The notes under the pieces: generated by a model
Databases searched by the model: none
Seen by the model: only the letters and a program-made list of their open reading frames with translations
Told to the model about the DNA's origin: nothing
Virus record (IMG/VR): IMGVR_UViG_3300022227_000031
Span: 1 to 23,896 of that record
Direction: 5' to 3' (one strand)
Source of the DNA: a virus
DNA: 23,896 nt
Translations under genes and position numbers: made by a program
Part shown: piece by piece, positions 12,928-20,019 of the stretch
How positions within the stretch are numbered: position 1 is the first letter of the stretch
Layout: the number at the start of each line of letters is the position of its first letter

Positions 12928-12980
12928 TAACGAAAGGGTTTCTATAGATGAGTTTGCCGTTATAGCACCAAAATAAATCC
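12895..12980. ncRNA. Third pseudoknot-type element
   Basis: A 12-bp perfect outer stem (12895-12906 with 12969-12980) encloses two interleaved helices: GGCAAA 12915-12920 with TTTGCC 12953-12958, and ATAAC with GTTAT (about 12926-12930 with 12959-12963). The topology matches the elements at 9492 and 10736, although spacings differ. It lies in the non-coding divergent region, so the transcribed strand is unknown. Confidence 0.45.
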
Positions 12981-13281
12981 AGCCGGACAACAAGCAGAAA
13001 CATGACAAGAGGCTTTTGCGATTGGCGTGATTTCTGCTCAACTGGAGATGTTCATTAACTAAAACCAAAGTGCGAGGGAACGAGCATTTCCATGTGCTTT
13101 GTAGTTGAAGAGTTTTTAACTAAAAAAAGTTAAAATTTACTTGTTTTAACTTTATTTATCCTTATGTTTTGTTGTTTTTAAGTTAAAAAGGTTAAACCGT
13201 TGTTAAATGTTGTTATATTTAGGGGCAAATGTGTAAGGGGGTGTTGGTTAGTTTTTAAGGTTTTTAAGTTAAAACGCTCAG

Positions 13282-13295
13282 AATGATATATCATT
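13282..13295. promoter_or_regulatory. 14-bp palindrome, copy 1
   Basis: AATGATATATCATT is a perfect palindrome; an identical copy lies at 13584-13597. Likely a binding site for a dimeric protein. Confidence 0.6.
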
Positions 13296-13303
13296 ATCGG
13301 TTG

Positions 13304-13324
13304 ACCGCTCATTTACCGCTCATT
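13304..13324. repeat. Tandem ACCGCTCATT repeats
   Basis: ACCGCTCATT occurs at 13304-13313 and 13315-13324, an 11-bp period (one helical turn), just beside palindrome copy 1. A variant ACCTCTCATT occurs at 13509-13518. Confidence 0.6.
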
Positions 13325-13552
13325 CATTAAATTAAACTAATGAAAGGTTTTATGACTAGAATGATAGGTTAATAGGTAAAAAGGTATTAAATTATTGTGA
13401 AATGAAAAAAAAGTATTATATGTTTATAAGGTTATAATCTGTGAATTGATAATACAGAACACACAAATATATTTCATTTACAGAAGTATAGAGCTTTTTA
13501 GCGTGATTACCTCTCATTATAGCATCTAAACTTATGAGGCTAATAGAGTTAC

Positions 13553-13648
13553 AAAGTGAGAGGTAAATGATAGGTGAGGGCAAAATGATATATCATTCTT
13601 GGTAAGTTATTCATATATAAGCACTTAACTTTTAGCACCTCTCACTTT
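13553..13648. repeat. 12-bp inverted repeat enclosing palindrome copy 2
   Basis: 13553-13564 is the exact reverse complement of 13637-13648 (core AGTGAGAGGT/ACCTCTCACT). The 72-nt interior contains the second AATGATATATCATT palindrome. Confidence 0.7.
13584..13597. promoter_or_regulatory. 14-bp palindrome, copy 2
   Basis: Exact copy of 13282-13295, about 300 bp away. Confidence 0.6.
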
Positions 13649-13719
13649 TAGCTTTTTAACTTAAAAAGTTAAAAAGGTTAGAAAGATAGATAAGGTGTTT
13701 AGCCTATGAATGAATGATA

Positions 13720-13800
13720 GCGATTGTTGTGTGTTCAATCGCAATGTATCTAAGATGCGGTATGTGTTGTACAATTAGATTGAACACATAAAGCATCTTA
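13720..13800. promoter_or_regulatory. Interleaved inverted repeats with competing hairpin (switch-like)
   Basis: Helix A is TGTGTTCAATC 13730-13740 with 13778-13788 (11 bp). Helix B is TAAGATGC 13751-13758 with 13793-13800 (8 bp). The order A-B-A'-B' makes a pseudoknot. A local hairpin GCGATTG 13720-13726 with CAATCGC 13736-13742 uses the same bases as helix A, so the two folds are mutually exclusive. If transcribed, this could be an attenuator or regulatory RNA. Confidence 0.5.
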
Positions 13801-13840
13801 TAAACAATATAGTCTATGACTTTCATTAACACAAAACTTA

Positions 13841-13881
13841 AGCCCCTACCCCCCTGTTTTTAAAGGGGCTGGCATCCCAGC
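13841..13881 (+). promoter_or_regulatory. GC-rich double hairpin
   Basis: AGCCCCT 13841-13847 pairs with AGGGGCT 13864-13870, and GCTGG 13868-13872 pairs with CCAGC 13877-13881 across a CATC loop. The two overlap, so only one can form at a time. It follows the switch-like repeats by about 40 nt. No T-run follows, so an intrinsic terminator is not clear. Confidence 0.4.
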
Positions 13882-14042
13882 TGGCCGACTACCTTCTTAT
13901 ATAAAAAAGCATCCATAGCTCTTAGTGTGTACAACCATAAAAACCACAAACCTTAAAAGCCCTTTCCAATTATATGAATATATACTTTACTAGAATAAAA
14001 ATTTATAAAATTTTTAGAACCCACCAACATACATAAAACTAC

Positions 14043-14070
14043 TTGACTTATTGTTTAAAATGTGTATTGT
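14043..14070 (+). promoter_or_regulatory. Candidate sigma70 promoter of the packaging/head operon
   Basis: -35 TTGACT (14043-14048), 16-nt spacer, -10 TATTGT (14065-14070). It faces the first plus-strand gene at 14124, which has a strong AAGGAGG site. Confidence 0.5.
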
Positions 14071-14123
14071 TTTTAGGCATGAAAACAACAAATAAAAAAT
14101 TTTAATTTTTTAAGGAGGTAGGG

Positions 14124-14759
14124 ATGAGTGTAGAGAGTGGATATAGAATTACAGTAGCCGGACAGTATTTTGTTAGAGAGGGGGAGAAAAGGCTGAATCT
14201 GAAGTCTTACAAATTCGATATTAATATGCCGACTATGGATTCAGCACTCTCCGTTATTAAGAATAAGATTTTGGATGTAGTGTTAAAGAAGAAGTATCCT
14301 GATTATGTTAGTTATAGAACCCACCAGATAATGAATGTTGTAGCATTTGGAGATGTTGCTCAGCAGAAAGCAGTTCTATGGCAGATGAACAGGACAACTA
14401 TTTTAAGTTACATACAGGAAAACGAGTTACCAGTAGAACCAGAAATCTTTGAAACGCTTATGGAACTCAGGGAAGCGGTGCAGATGGCAGAGGCTGATCC
14501 TGATAACTTTATAAAGGTACAGGATGCTAAGAGGAAGGATTGGAAGATATTAAGTGGGTTGCGGGCACTTAATCCAGATCTATTTCCAAAGCCTGAAGAG
14601 GAAACAGAAGAACAAGATATGGTAAAAGAAACAGGATCATCTTGGAAAGCAGATCCAGAGGAAGAAAAGGGTAGCAAGGTTAGAGTTCCTTTTACAAAGG
14701 AAGTAGTAGCAACAAAAGCTGAAACAAAGGAAGATGCCTTATCTGAACTTATGGCATGA
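14124..14759 (+). CDS. Hypothetical phage protein, first gene of the right arm
   Basis: 211 aa. AAGGAGG is 7 nt upstream of the ATG. The N-terminal half is ordered (GYRITVAGQYFVREGEKRLN, then KSYKFDINMPTMDSALSVIK); the C-terminal third is acidic and low complexity (PKPEEETEEQDMVKETGSSW). I do not recognise a family. It overlaps the next gene by 4 nt. Its position ahead of the packaging genes suggests an accessory head or regulatory role, but this is only context. Confidence 0.8.
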   Translation: MSVESGYRITVAGQYFVREGEKRLNLKSYKFDINMPTMDSALSVIKNKILDVVLKKKYPDYVSYRTHQIMNVVAFGDVAQQKAVLWQMNRTTILSYIQENELPVEPEIFETLMELREAVQMAEADPDNFIKVQDAKRKDWKILSGLRALNPDLFPKPEEETEEQDMVKETGSSWKADPEEEKGSKVRVPFTKEVVATKAETKEDALSELMA

Positions 14760-14992
14760 AAAAGTATTTAATATTCTTGGTTTTATTTGGGTGTAGTTTT
14801 GCAGAGGCATCCGATAAGGGGGAAGCGAAGAAACTCCCGGAAGAGAAATATGTTTATGCTTATAAGTATGAAGATAATGTTTCTTTAAGAATAAGGTTAG
14901 CACAAGCAGAGCTTGAGCTTTCATTAATTAAAATAGAGCTTCAGGCAATAAGGGAAGTATTGGAACAATTATTTTTTAAGAAATTTCAATAA
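14756..14992 (+). CDS. Small lipoprotein with coiled coil (spanin-like)
   Basis: 78 aa. Signal peptide MKKYLIFLVLFGC with lipobox LFGC, so C13 would be lipidated. The mature part has a heptad-rich helix (RIRLAQAELELSLIKIELQA onward). Lipid anchor plus coiled coil is the layout of an outer-membrane spanin subunit or of an exclusion lipoprotein. ATG overlaps the previous stop (ATGA). Confidence 0.7.
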   Translation: MKKYLIFLVLFGCSFAEASDKGEAKKLPEEKYVYAYKYEDNVSLRIRLAQAELELSLIKIELQAIREVLEQLFFKKFQ

Positions 14993-14997
14993 ATGTC

Positions 14998-15375
14998 ATG
15001 AACGCAAGTGATTGGGGATTTAGATCACAACTGGTGTTAATTTTTATGAACGCACCTATTGATGGGAAGTGGTTTTTATTGGCAGCACCACTTGAATACA
15101 TAGCAAAGGATGGTGAACCTTTTCATGTGCCTGTCGGGGTTAAAACCGATTTTGCTTCTATACCTCGTGGACTCAGGTGGTTAATCCCACGCATAGGGAG
15201 ACATGGAAAGGCTGCTGTTCTTCATGATTGGTTATGTGAGTACAAGATTATTCCTAGAAAAGAGGCAGATAAAATATTTCTAGAGGCAATGGAGAGTCTA
15301 GGAGTTAGTTGGATAAAAAGAAGAACAATGTATTCCGGGGTTAGATCTTATACTTTCGTATCGAGAAAGAAATGA
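14998..15375 (+). CDS. DUF1353 family phage protein
   Basis: 125 aa. The family motifs are clear: GVKTDFASIPRGLRWLIP (residues about 47-64) and HGKAAVLHDWLCE (about 68-80), followed by the helix KEADKIFLEAMESLGVS. DUF1353 proteins are frequent next to phage tail or lysis genes, with no proven activity that I know. The first 15 residues before the FMNAPIDGKWFLL strand are atypical, and no ribosome site precedes ATG 14998; ATG 15046 is a possible alternative start. It is coupled to the next tiny gene by a 4-nt overlap. Confidence 0.85.
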   Translation: MNASDWGFRSQLVLIFMNAPIDGKWFLLAAPLEYIAKDGEPFHVPVGVKTDFASIPRGLRWLIPRIGRHGKAAVLHDWLCEYKIIPRKEADKIFLEAMESLGVSWIKRRTMYSGVRSYTFVSRKK

Positions 15376-15464
15376 TAAAAGATTGGGAAATGTATATTTA
15401 TATACCAGTTATAATAATTCTTATGCTTGTGGGCAGTAAAATATTAATGGACATTTTAAGATGA
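15372..15464 (+). CDS. 30-residue single-span membrane peptide
   Basis: Reads MIKDWEMYIYIPVIIILMLV and ends SKILMDILR. It overlaps both neighbours by 4 nt as ATGA, so it is translationally coupled on both sides, which argues for a real gene. One hydrophobic span (about residues 8-22). Role unknown; a holin-like or spanin-partner function is possible. Confidence 0.6.
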   Translation: MIKDWEMYIYIPVIIILMLVGSKILMDILR

Positions 15465-15874
15465 ACGACTTACAAAAAAGTTATGAATCTTTTGTAGTAT
15501 GGGAAAACGGAGTACCACGAGTAGAACTCCGGCAGATGTTGGAGAAGGAAAATCTTATGGATCTTCCTTTAGCTGCTTTATCGCTTCCGTATTTACGAAC
15601 ACCTAAAGAAGTCTTTCTTGAGAGAGATGCAGAATTTGAAGGGTTGACAAATGCGGAGGTTATGAATATACGCCTTGCCCGGAAAGCAGCGAGGGGAGAC
15701 ACATGGGCAACTAAGGATATTCAGGATAGGGTTCTTGGCAAACCCAAACAACAAATTGAGAAGCATACAATATCAGAAACCTATGATCAGTTTTTAGAAA
15801 GAAAAGAACAACTAGCAGATGATTATATAAAAGAAATGGAGGAAGCAAATGCCGAAGTTACTATTGAAGGATAA
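15461..15874 (+). CDS. Candidate terminase small subunit
   Basis: 137 aa. Context: it precedes the large terminase by three genes. Residues about 68-100 (NAEVMNIRLARKAARGDTWA, TKDIQDRVLGKPKQ) match the helical module Al.GD..A...ildR..GKp found near the C-terminus of several small-terminase-like and DUF5681-like phage proteins. The C-terminal tail is acidic and coiled-coil-like, which suits an oligomerising subunit. The N-terminal DNA-binding fold is not obvious, so the call rests on this motif and position. Confidence 0.55.
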   Translation: MNDLQKSYESFVVWENGVPRVELRQMLEKENLMDLPLAALSLPYLRTPKEVFLERDAEFEGLTNAEVMNIRLARKAARGDTWATKDIQDRVLGKPKQQIEKHTISETYDQFLERKEQLADDYIKEMEEANAEVTIEG

Positions 15875-15895
15875 CAGCTACTAGCGTAGCTTGTT
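15873..15895 (+). promoter_or_regulatory. Hairpin directly before the phosphoesterase start
   Basis: AGCTAC 15876-15881 pairs with GTAGCT 15886-15891 (4-nt loop), extended by AAC/GTT with one bulge. It ends one base before the ATG at 15896 and replaces a ribosome site, so start recognition is likely controlled by folding or by coupling to the preceding stop codon, which lies in the stem. Confidence 0.5.
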
Positions 15896-16798
15896 ATGGA
15901 ATTTAATCAGATAACAATTCCATGCAAACGAAGAATAGATGAATGGTTTACATTGTATGGTTTAGGGGATGTTCATGAGGGTAGTGCTGGGAGTGATACG
16001 GATGCATTTCAGAAAAAGATAGATGAAATAAGAGATGATGATCACGCTTATGCTGTTCTGATGGGTGATCAAGCAGAGTTCATTCCAAAGGGTGATGGTC
16101 GTTGGAATACAAGGGCACTAGCAAGAAGATACAAACAGGGCAGTATTGATAACATAATTACCGAACAAATAATGACTACTAATAGGCGATACTATCCTAT
16201 TAGGAAAAAAATTGTCGGGATCATAGATGGTAATCATGAACGAAGCATATTTAAACATTACGAAAGAGATGTTTCTTACGAAATGTGGCTTCATCTTAAC
16301 GATATTAATATTAATGATACTGTAAAAGGGCAATCTGAAACAGCCATCATGAACCCGGATAAGTATAAGAACCCTACGGTGAAGAGGCTTTATGATGCTG
16401 GTGTTGTTCGACTTTCTTTTATTAACAGAAATGAAAAGAGTAGGCATCCTTGGAAAGTTTCGTTTGATGTGTTTGTTACTCATTCTACTATTGCCGGGAG
16501 AACACCGGGAGGCAAGGCAAACAGAATCGAACAATACTTGAAGGAGTGGGATGTGGATGTTGTTATTATTGGGCATGGGCATAGTATGCCAGCTATTCCA
16601 TATTCAACGAGTGGGTTTAATAGATATGGAAGATTAATAACAAAGAAGAAACGAGGGGTGATGTGTGGATCGTGGTTAAAAACATATACACAAGGAGCTA
16701 ATGGATATGGAGAAGTTGCTGGTTACAATAATTGTGAAATAGGAACACCAAAAATACAATTTAATCCACATTTGATGAATATAAGAGTTATTGTATAA
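15896..16798 (+). CDS. Calcineurin-like metallophosphoesterase
   Basis: 300 aa. All five metal motifs are present in order: GDVH (24-27), GDQ (57-59), GNHE (112-115), VTH (194-196) and GHGH (226-229), so a two-metal phosphodiesterase or phosphatase is expected. The length and the N-terminal TLYGLGDVHEGSAGS are like phage members of the family. It has no ribosome site; the hairpin at 15873-15895 takes its place. It sits between the small-terminase candidate and the large terminase, an unusual place for such an enzyme. Substrate unknown; DNA or cyclic nucleotide phosphodiesters are possible. Confidence 0.92.
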   Translation: MEFNQITIPCKRRIDEWFTLYGLGDVHEGSAGSDTDAFQKKIDEIRDDDHAYAVLMGDQAEFIPKGDGRWNTRALARRYKQGSIDNIITEQIMTTNRRYYPIRKKIVGIIDGNHERSIFKHYERDVSYEMWLHLNDININDTVKGQSETAIMNPDKYKNPTVKRLYDAGVVRLSFINRNEKSRHPWKVSFDVFVTHSTIAGRTPGGKANRIEQYLKEWDVDVVIIGHGHSMPAIPYSTSGFNRYGRLITKKKRGVMCGSWLKTYTQGANGYGEVAGYNNCEIGTPKIQFNPHLMNIRVIV

Positions 16799-17037
16799 TG
16801 GCAGATATTGAACAAAAAAAAGATGATAATCTTAGATATTATAGAATAGAAATAGACATGAGAATTGAGTATCGGGGTGAAGCTATGCCTAATGAAACTC
16901 ATGTTATACATCCTATACGAGCATTTATTAATAAGGCAATAAAAGCATACAAAAATGATTATATGTTATTAGGATACGATCCTAATGTTTATGAATTTGT
17001 TAAGGGTGAATCAGAAGAGGAGGATGACGATGGTTAA
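16798..17037 (+). CDS. Hypothetical acidic protein
   Basis: 79 aa. Its ATG shares a base with the previous stop (TAATG). Beta-like start (RYYRIEIDMRIEY) and an acidic tail (SEEEDDDG). No family recognised. It overlaps the next gene by 8 nt. Confidence 0.7.
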   Translation: MADIEQKKDDNLRYYRIEIDMRIEYRGEAMPNETHVIHPIRAFINKAIKAYKNDYMLLGYDPNVYEFVKGESEEEDDDG

Positions 17038-17218
17038 ATTATTTTGTTGTGCATTAATTTTAATAACTACAAGTGGGTGTGTACCTTTAGTTCTTGCTGC
17101 TACTAGTGGTGGAGCATGGTTAAAATACAGAGGGTACAAAAAAGAAGCAGATGCTTTTAATAATCTTAGGGAAGAAATTAAACCTATAATAAATGACAAG
17201 TCCAGAGAAAGTTCATGA
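17030..17218 (+). CDS. Small lipoprotein
   Basis: 62 aa from ATG 17030, chosen because GAGGAGG lies 8 nt upstream; upstream in-frame starts would be inside the previous gene and hide the signal peptide. MVKLFCCALILITTSGC has a hydrophobic core and lipobox TSGC. The mature part has a short Gly/Ala-rich segment then a charged helix. Second lipoprotein gene of this arm. Spanin or exclusion role is possible. Confidence 0.65.
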   Translation: MVKLFCCALILITTSGCVPLVLAATSGGAWLKYRGYKKEADAFNNLREEIKPIINDKSRESS

Positions 17219-18779
17219 ACTTTTACAAACTAATCTTCCTTTCTTTTCTAAAGTAGTATTAAAAATTAAAAATAAAGAATCAGGACAGATACAACCTTTT
17301 ATTTTTAATAGGGCACAAGAGTATCTTCATTTTAGAATAGAGAAACAGAAGAAAGAAAAAGGTAGGGTTAGAATCATAATACTTAAAGGTAGGCAGCAAG
17401 GCATGAGTACCTATGCTGCTGCTAGGGGGTATCATCTCAGTACAAGGAATAGAGGCAAGGCAGTTTTTATTCTTTCTCATGAATATCAAACCACCAACAA
17501 ACTCTTTGCAATGGTTGACAGATTTCAGCATCATTGCCCGGAAGCCATCAAACCTCATACCGATGTATACAATAACAAGCAAATAAAATTTGATCGCTTG
17601 GATAGTGAGTATACTACAGGTACAGCTGGTAATGAAGATGTAGGCCGGGGAGGAACACTTCAATACTTTCATGGTTCAGAGGTTGGCTTTTGGGAGAATA
17701 CCGATGGGATCGAAACAGGCATTATGCAATCTATAGCAGATGTTGCTGGTACAGAGATCTTGCTGGAGTCTACAGCTAATGGTATGGGTAATATGTTTCA
17801 TCGCAAATGTATGGCAGCGATGAGAGGTGAGGGAGATTATGAGCTTGTCTTTATTCCTTGGTTTTGGCAGAAAGAATATAGAAGGCCAGTAGATGATAAT
17901 TTTACATATACAGAAGAAGAGGTAATTCTTAAAGAGTCTTTTAGACTTGATGCTGAGCAGATTTATTGGCGTAGAATAAAGATAGAAGAATTTGGAACAG
18001 AATGGAAATTCAGGCAAGAGTATCCTATGACTGTACAGGATGCTTTTGTTACAAGTGGAACAAGTCTTGTTAATGGTGATTCAATTATTAAAGCAAGAAA
18101 AGCTAAATTTGATAATGCAACAGCCCCTCTTATTTTAGGTGTGGACATGGGAAGAGAGATGGATCGAACAGTAGTTATGCCTCGTAGAGGAAGATGCGTT
18201 TATCCATTTACTATATTTGATCCAAAGACAGAAGGGATCATTAGGCAAACAACAGTTGCTGCTCGGTTAGCAAGAATGATTGAAAAACAGAAGGTCAATA
18301 AAGTTTTTATAGATGTTGCGAAGGGTTATGGAGTTATTGATATTTTAGTTCAGGATGGTTTTGGCGATATTATTCGAGGAGTATTCTTTAATGAAGGTGC
18401 AATAGAAAACGACAAGTATGCCAACAAAAGAGCAGAAATGCATATACTCGCAAGAGATTGGATAGAGTCAGAAGCTGTTTCTATTCCTGATAATGATGAG
18501 TTAGAAGTAGACATGGCTTCTATCCCGGATTATAAAGAAACAACTAATGGATTGATACAAATACCGCCTAAGAAAGACATTAAGAAGATATTAGGAAGAT
18601 CTCCTGATTTATGGGATGCTTTTATCTTGACATTCGCATATCCAGTAGCTTCTAATATCGTGAATAAGGCGGTTAGACTTAAAAAAATTACAGGGAGAAG
18701 CCCTTTTAAAACTACAAGAAGATTACAAAAAAGCGATGAGGCAGTTAATTTATCAAGTACAGTAAATATATGGGGGTAG
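17193..18779 (+). CDS. terL: Terminase large subunit
   Basis: 528 aa. Packages DNA into the prohead by ATP hydrolysis and cuts it. N-terminal ATPase: adenine-site QPFIFNRAQEYL (34-45), Walker A KGRQQGMST (65-73), Walker B region FHGSEVGFW (159-167), coupling-type LLESTANGMG (190-199). C-terminal nuclease: acidic residues D318 (GVDMG), D374 (FIDVA), D475 (SPDLWDAF). The gene overlaps the lipoprotein gene by 26 nt; no strong ribosome site is seen at ATG 17193, but the frame includes the usual N-terminal segment. Confidence 0.96.
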   Translation: MTSPEKVHELLQTNLPFFSKVVLKIKNKESGQIQPFIFNRAQEYLHFRIEKQKKEKGRVRIIILKGRQQGMSTYAAARGYHLSTRNRGKAVFILSHEYQTTNKLFAMVDRFQHHCPEAIKPHTDVYNNKQIKFDRLDSEYTTGTAGNEDVGRGGTLQYFHGSEVGFWENTDGIETGIMQSIADVAGTEILLESTANGMGNMFHRKCMAAMRGEGDYELVFIPWFWQKEYRRPVDDNFTYTEEEVILKESFRLDAEQIYWRRIKIEEFGTEWKFRQEYPMTVQDAFVTSGTSLVNGDSIIKARKAKFDNATAPLILGVDMGREMDRTVVMPRRGRCVYPFTIFDPKTEGIIRQTTVAARLARMIEKQKVNKVFIDVAKGYGVIDILVQDGFGDIIRGVFFNEGAIENDKYANKRAEMHILARDWIESEAVSIPDNDELEVDMASIPDYKETTNGLIQIPPKKDIKKILGRSPDLWDAFILTFAYPVASNIVNKAVRLKKITGRSPFKTTRRLQKSDEAVNLSSTVNIWG

Positions 18780-18782
18780 AAT

Positions 18783-19007
<225 letters not shown>

Positions 19008-19043
19008 ATTAATTTTATATAGATTTATTGGAGGAAAAGAAAG

Positions 19044-19601
19044 ATGTTTAAAAAGTTATTATTAGCCGGATTGATAACAGGAACAGTTATACTTAGTTCT
19101 GTTACTCATGTGTTTGCAAGAGGGGATACCATTACAAATATCCCTATAGATAAACTTGATGAACTTACAGGAGCAGTATCTGGTGGAAATGATTTTGTTC
19201 CTGTATATGATGCTTCAGCAAAGAAGGATAAAAAGATTGATGTAGCAAGAATTGATTTTTCAAGTACAGGTGGCTTTAAAATTGGAACAGATGTTTATAC
19301 TTTAAGTTCAGGACTTGTTGGATCAGGCACAGTAACACTTGCTAATTTTACTACTTACGCTATTACTGATGCTACAGGGGAATCTGCTGATTGGCTTTTT
19401 ATTCCCGATGGTGGTACTGATGGACAACAGAAAAGAATTGTACTTGCTTCTGATCTTGAAACTGATGGGCTGAAAGTTGCTCCAGATAATTATGTTGGTG
19501 GAACGGATGTAATTTTAAATGATGCTGGGGATGCAGTAACCTTTGAATGGTCAGGATCTACATGGATCTTAACAAGTAATATCGGTGGAACAATAGAGTA
19601 A
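19044..19601 (+). CDS. Secreted-type phage structural protein (signal peptide plus beta-rich domain)
   Basis: 185 aa. GGAGG precedes the ATG. N-terminal signal peptide MFKKLLLAGLITGTVILSSV with a likely cleavage after VFA (residue about 25). The following NIPIDKLDELTGAVSGGNDF, VPVYDASAKK, KKIDVAR matches a common N-terminal motif of phage fibre or decoration proteins. The rest is beta-rich and glycine-rich. A signal peptide on a virion-like protein is unusual. No known family can be named with certainty. Confidence 0.72.
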   Translation: MFKKLLLAGLITGTVILSSVTHVFARGDTITNIPIDKLDELTGAVSGGNDFVPVYDASAKKDKKIDVARIDFSSTGGFKIGTDVYTLSSGLVGSGTVTLANFTTYAITDATGESADWLFIPDGGTDGQQKRIVLASDLETDGLKVAPDNYVGGTDVILNDAGDAVTFEWSGSTWILTSNIGGTIE

Positions 19602-19819
19602 TGTTTAAAAAAGTATTATTTACTTCTATTGCTGTAGGTTTACTGGTTACTTTTGTAGGAGTGTTTATAAAACTCTATCCTACAGTTGAAGAACATAAAG
19701 AGATACTTAATAGATCTTTAGAATTTAATGTTCTTGTTCCTAAAGAAGGTAAATTTTATACTCTTGATCCTAAAACACAAAGACTTATTATTTGGGATAA
19801 ACCAGAAAGATATAAATGA
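19601..19819 (+). CDS. Small membrane-anchored protein
   Basis: 72 aa. One N-terminal span (residues about 6-26), then a periplasm-facing domain of about 45 residues ending KPERYK. The first codons (MFKKVLF) resemble those of the previous gene (MFKKLLL), in DNA as well. ATG shares a base with the previous stop. Function unknown. Confidence 0.65.
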   Translation: MFKKVLFTSIAVGLLVTFVGVFIKLYPTVEEHKEILNRSLEFNVLVPKEGKFYTLDPKTQRLIIWDKPERYK

Positions 19820-20019
19820 TAAATCAAGCAGAATTAATAAGGGTTTATTTTAGGGCAGCTATAGCTATTTTCTTTATGGCATGTTTTGGATATGTTCTTA
19901 TGAATCATGTAGGTTTAAAACCCGGAGAAATTGCTCCTGATGTAATTTATAGTTGGTTAACTGGATTAATAATGGGCTTCATAGCATTTTATTTTGCTGG
20001 TGAAGCTATACAAAAATAA
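19816..20019 (+). CDS. Two-span membrane protein, holin candidate
   Basis: 67 aa with two hydrophobic helices (about residues 13-30 and 46-62) and a short loop between; both ends short. Size and topology suit a class II holin, and its place before the portal gene is compatible, but no lysin gene is visible in the window. Overlaps both neighbours by one to four bases. Confidence 0.5.
   Translation: MINQAELIRVYFRAAIAIFFMACFGYVLMNHVGLKPGEIAPDVIYSWLTGLIMGFIAFYFAGEAIQK

Larger units (their letters stand above)
12981..14040. other. Non-coding divergent region, candidate replication origin and control zone
   Basis: No gene with a plausible start and length is supported here on either strand. The left end (12981-13100) is less AT-rich and may hold decayed sequence, including an 8-bp inverted repeat AGCAGAAA/TTTCTGCT. 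From 13100 on it is very AT-rich. A 15-mer TTTTTAAGTTAAAAA occurs at 13175-13189, with one mismatch at 13261-13275, and inverted at 13653-13667. Related TTTTTAAC/GTTAAAA half sites lie at 13113-13135. Together with the palindromes below and its position between divergent replication and packaging arms, this suggests an origin with iterons and divergent control. No experimental origin motif can be named. Confidence 0.5.

Noticed and set aside
12796-13068. 90-residue minus-strand open frame in the divergent region
   Set aside because: It begins only at TTG with no ribosome site, crosses three inverted repeats, and its sequence has no domain or compositional support.
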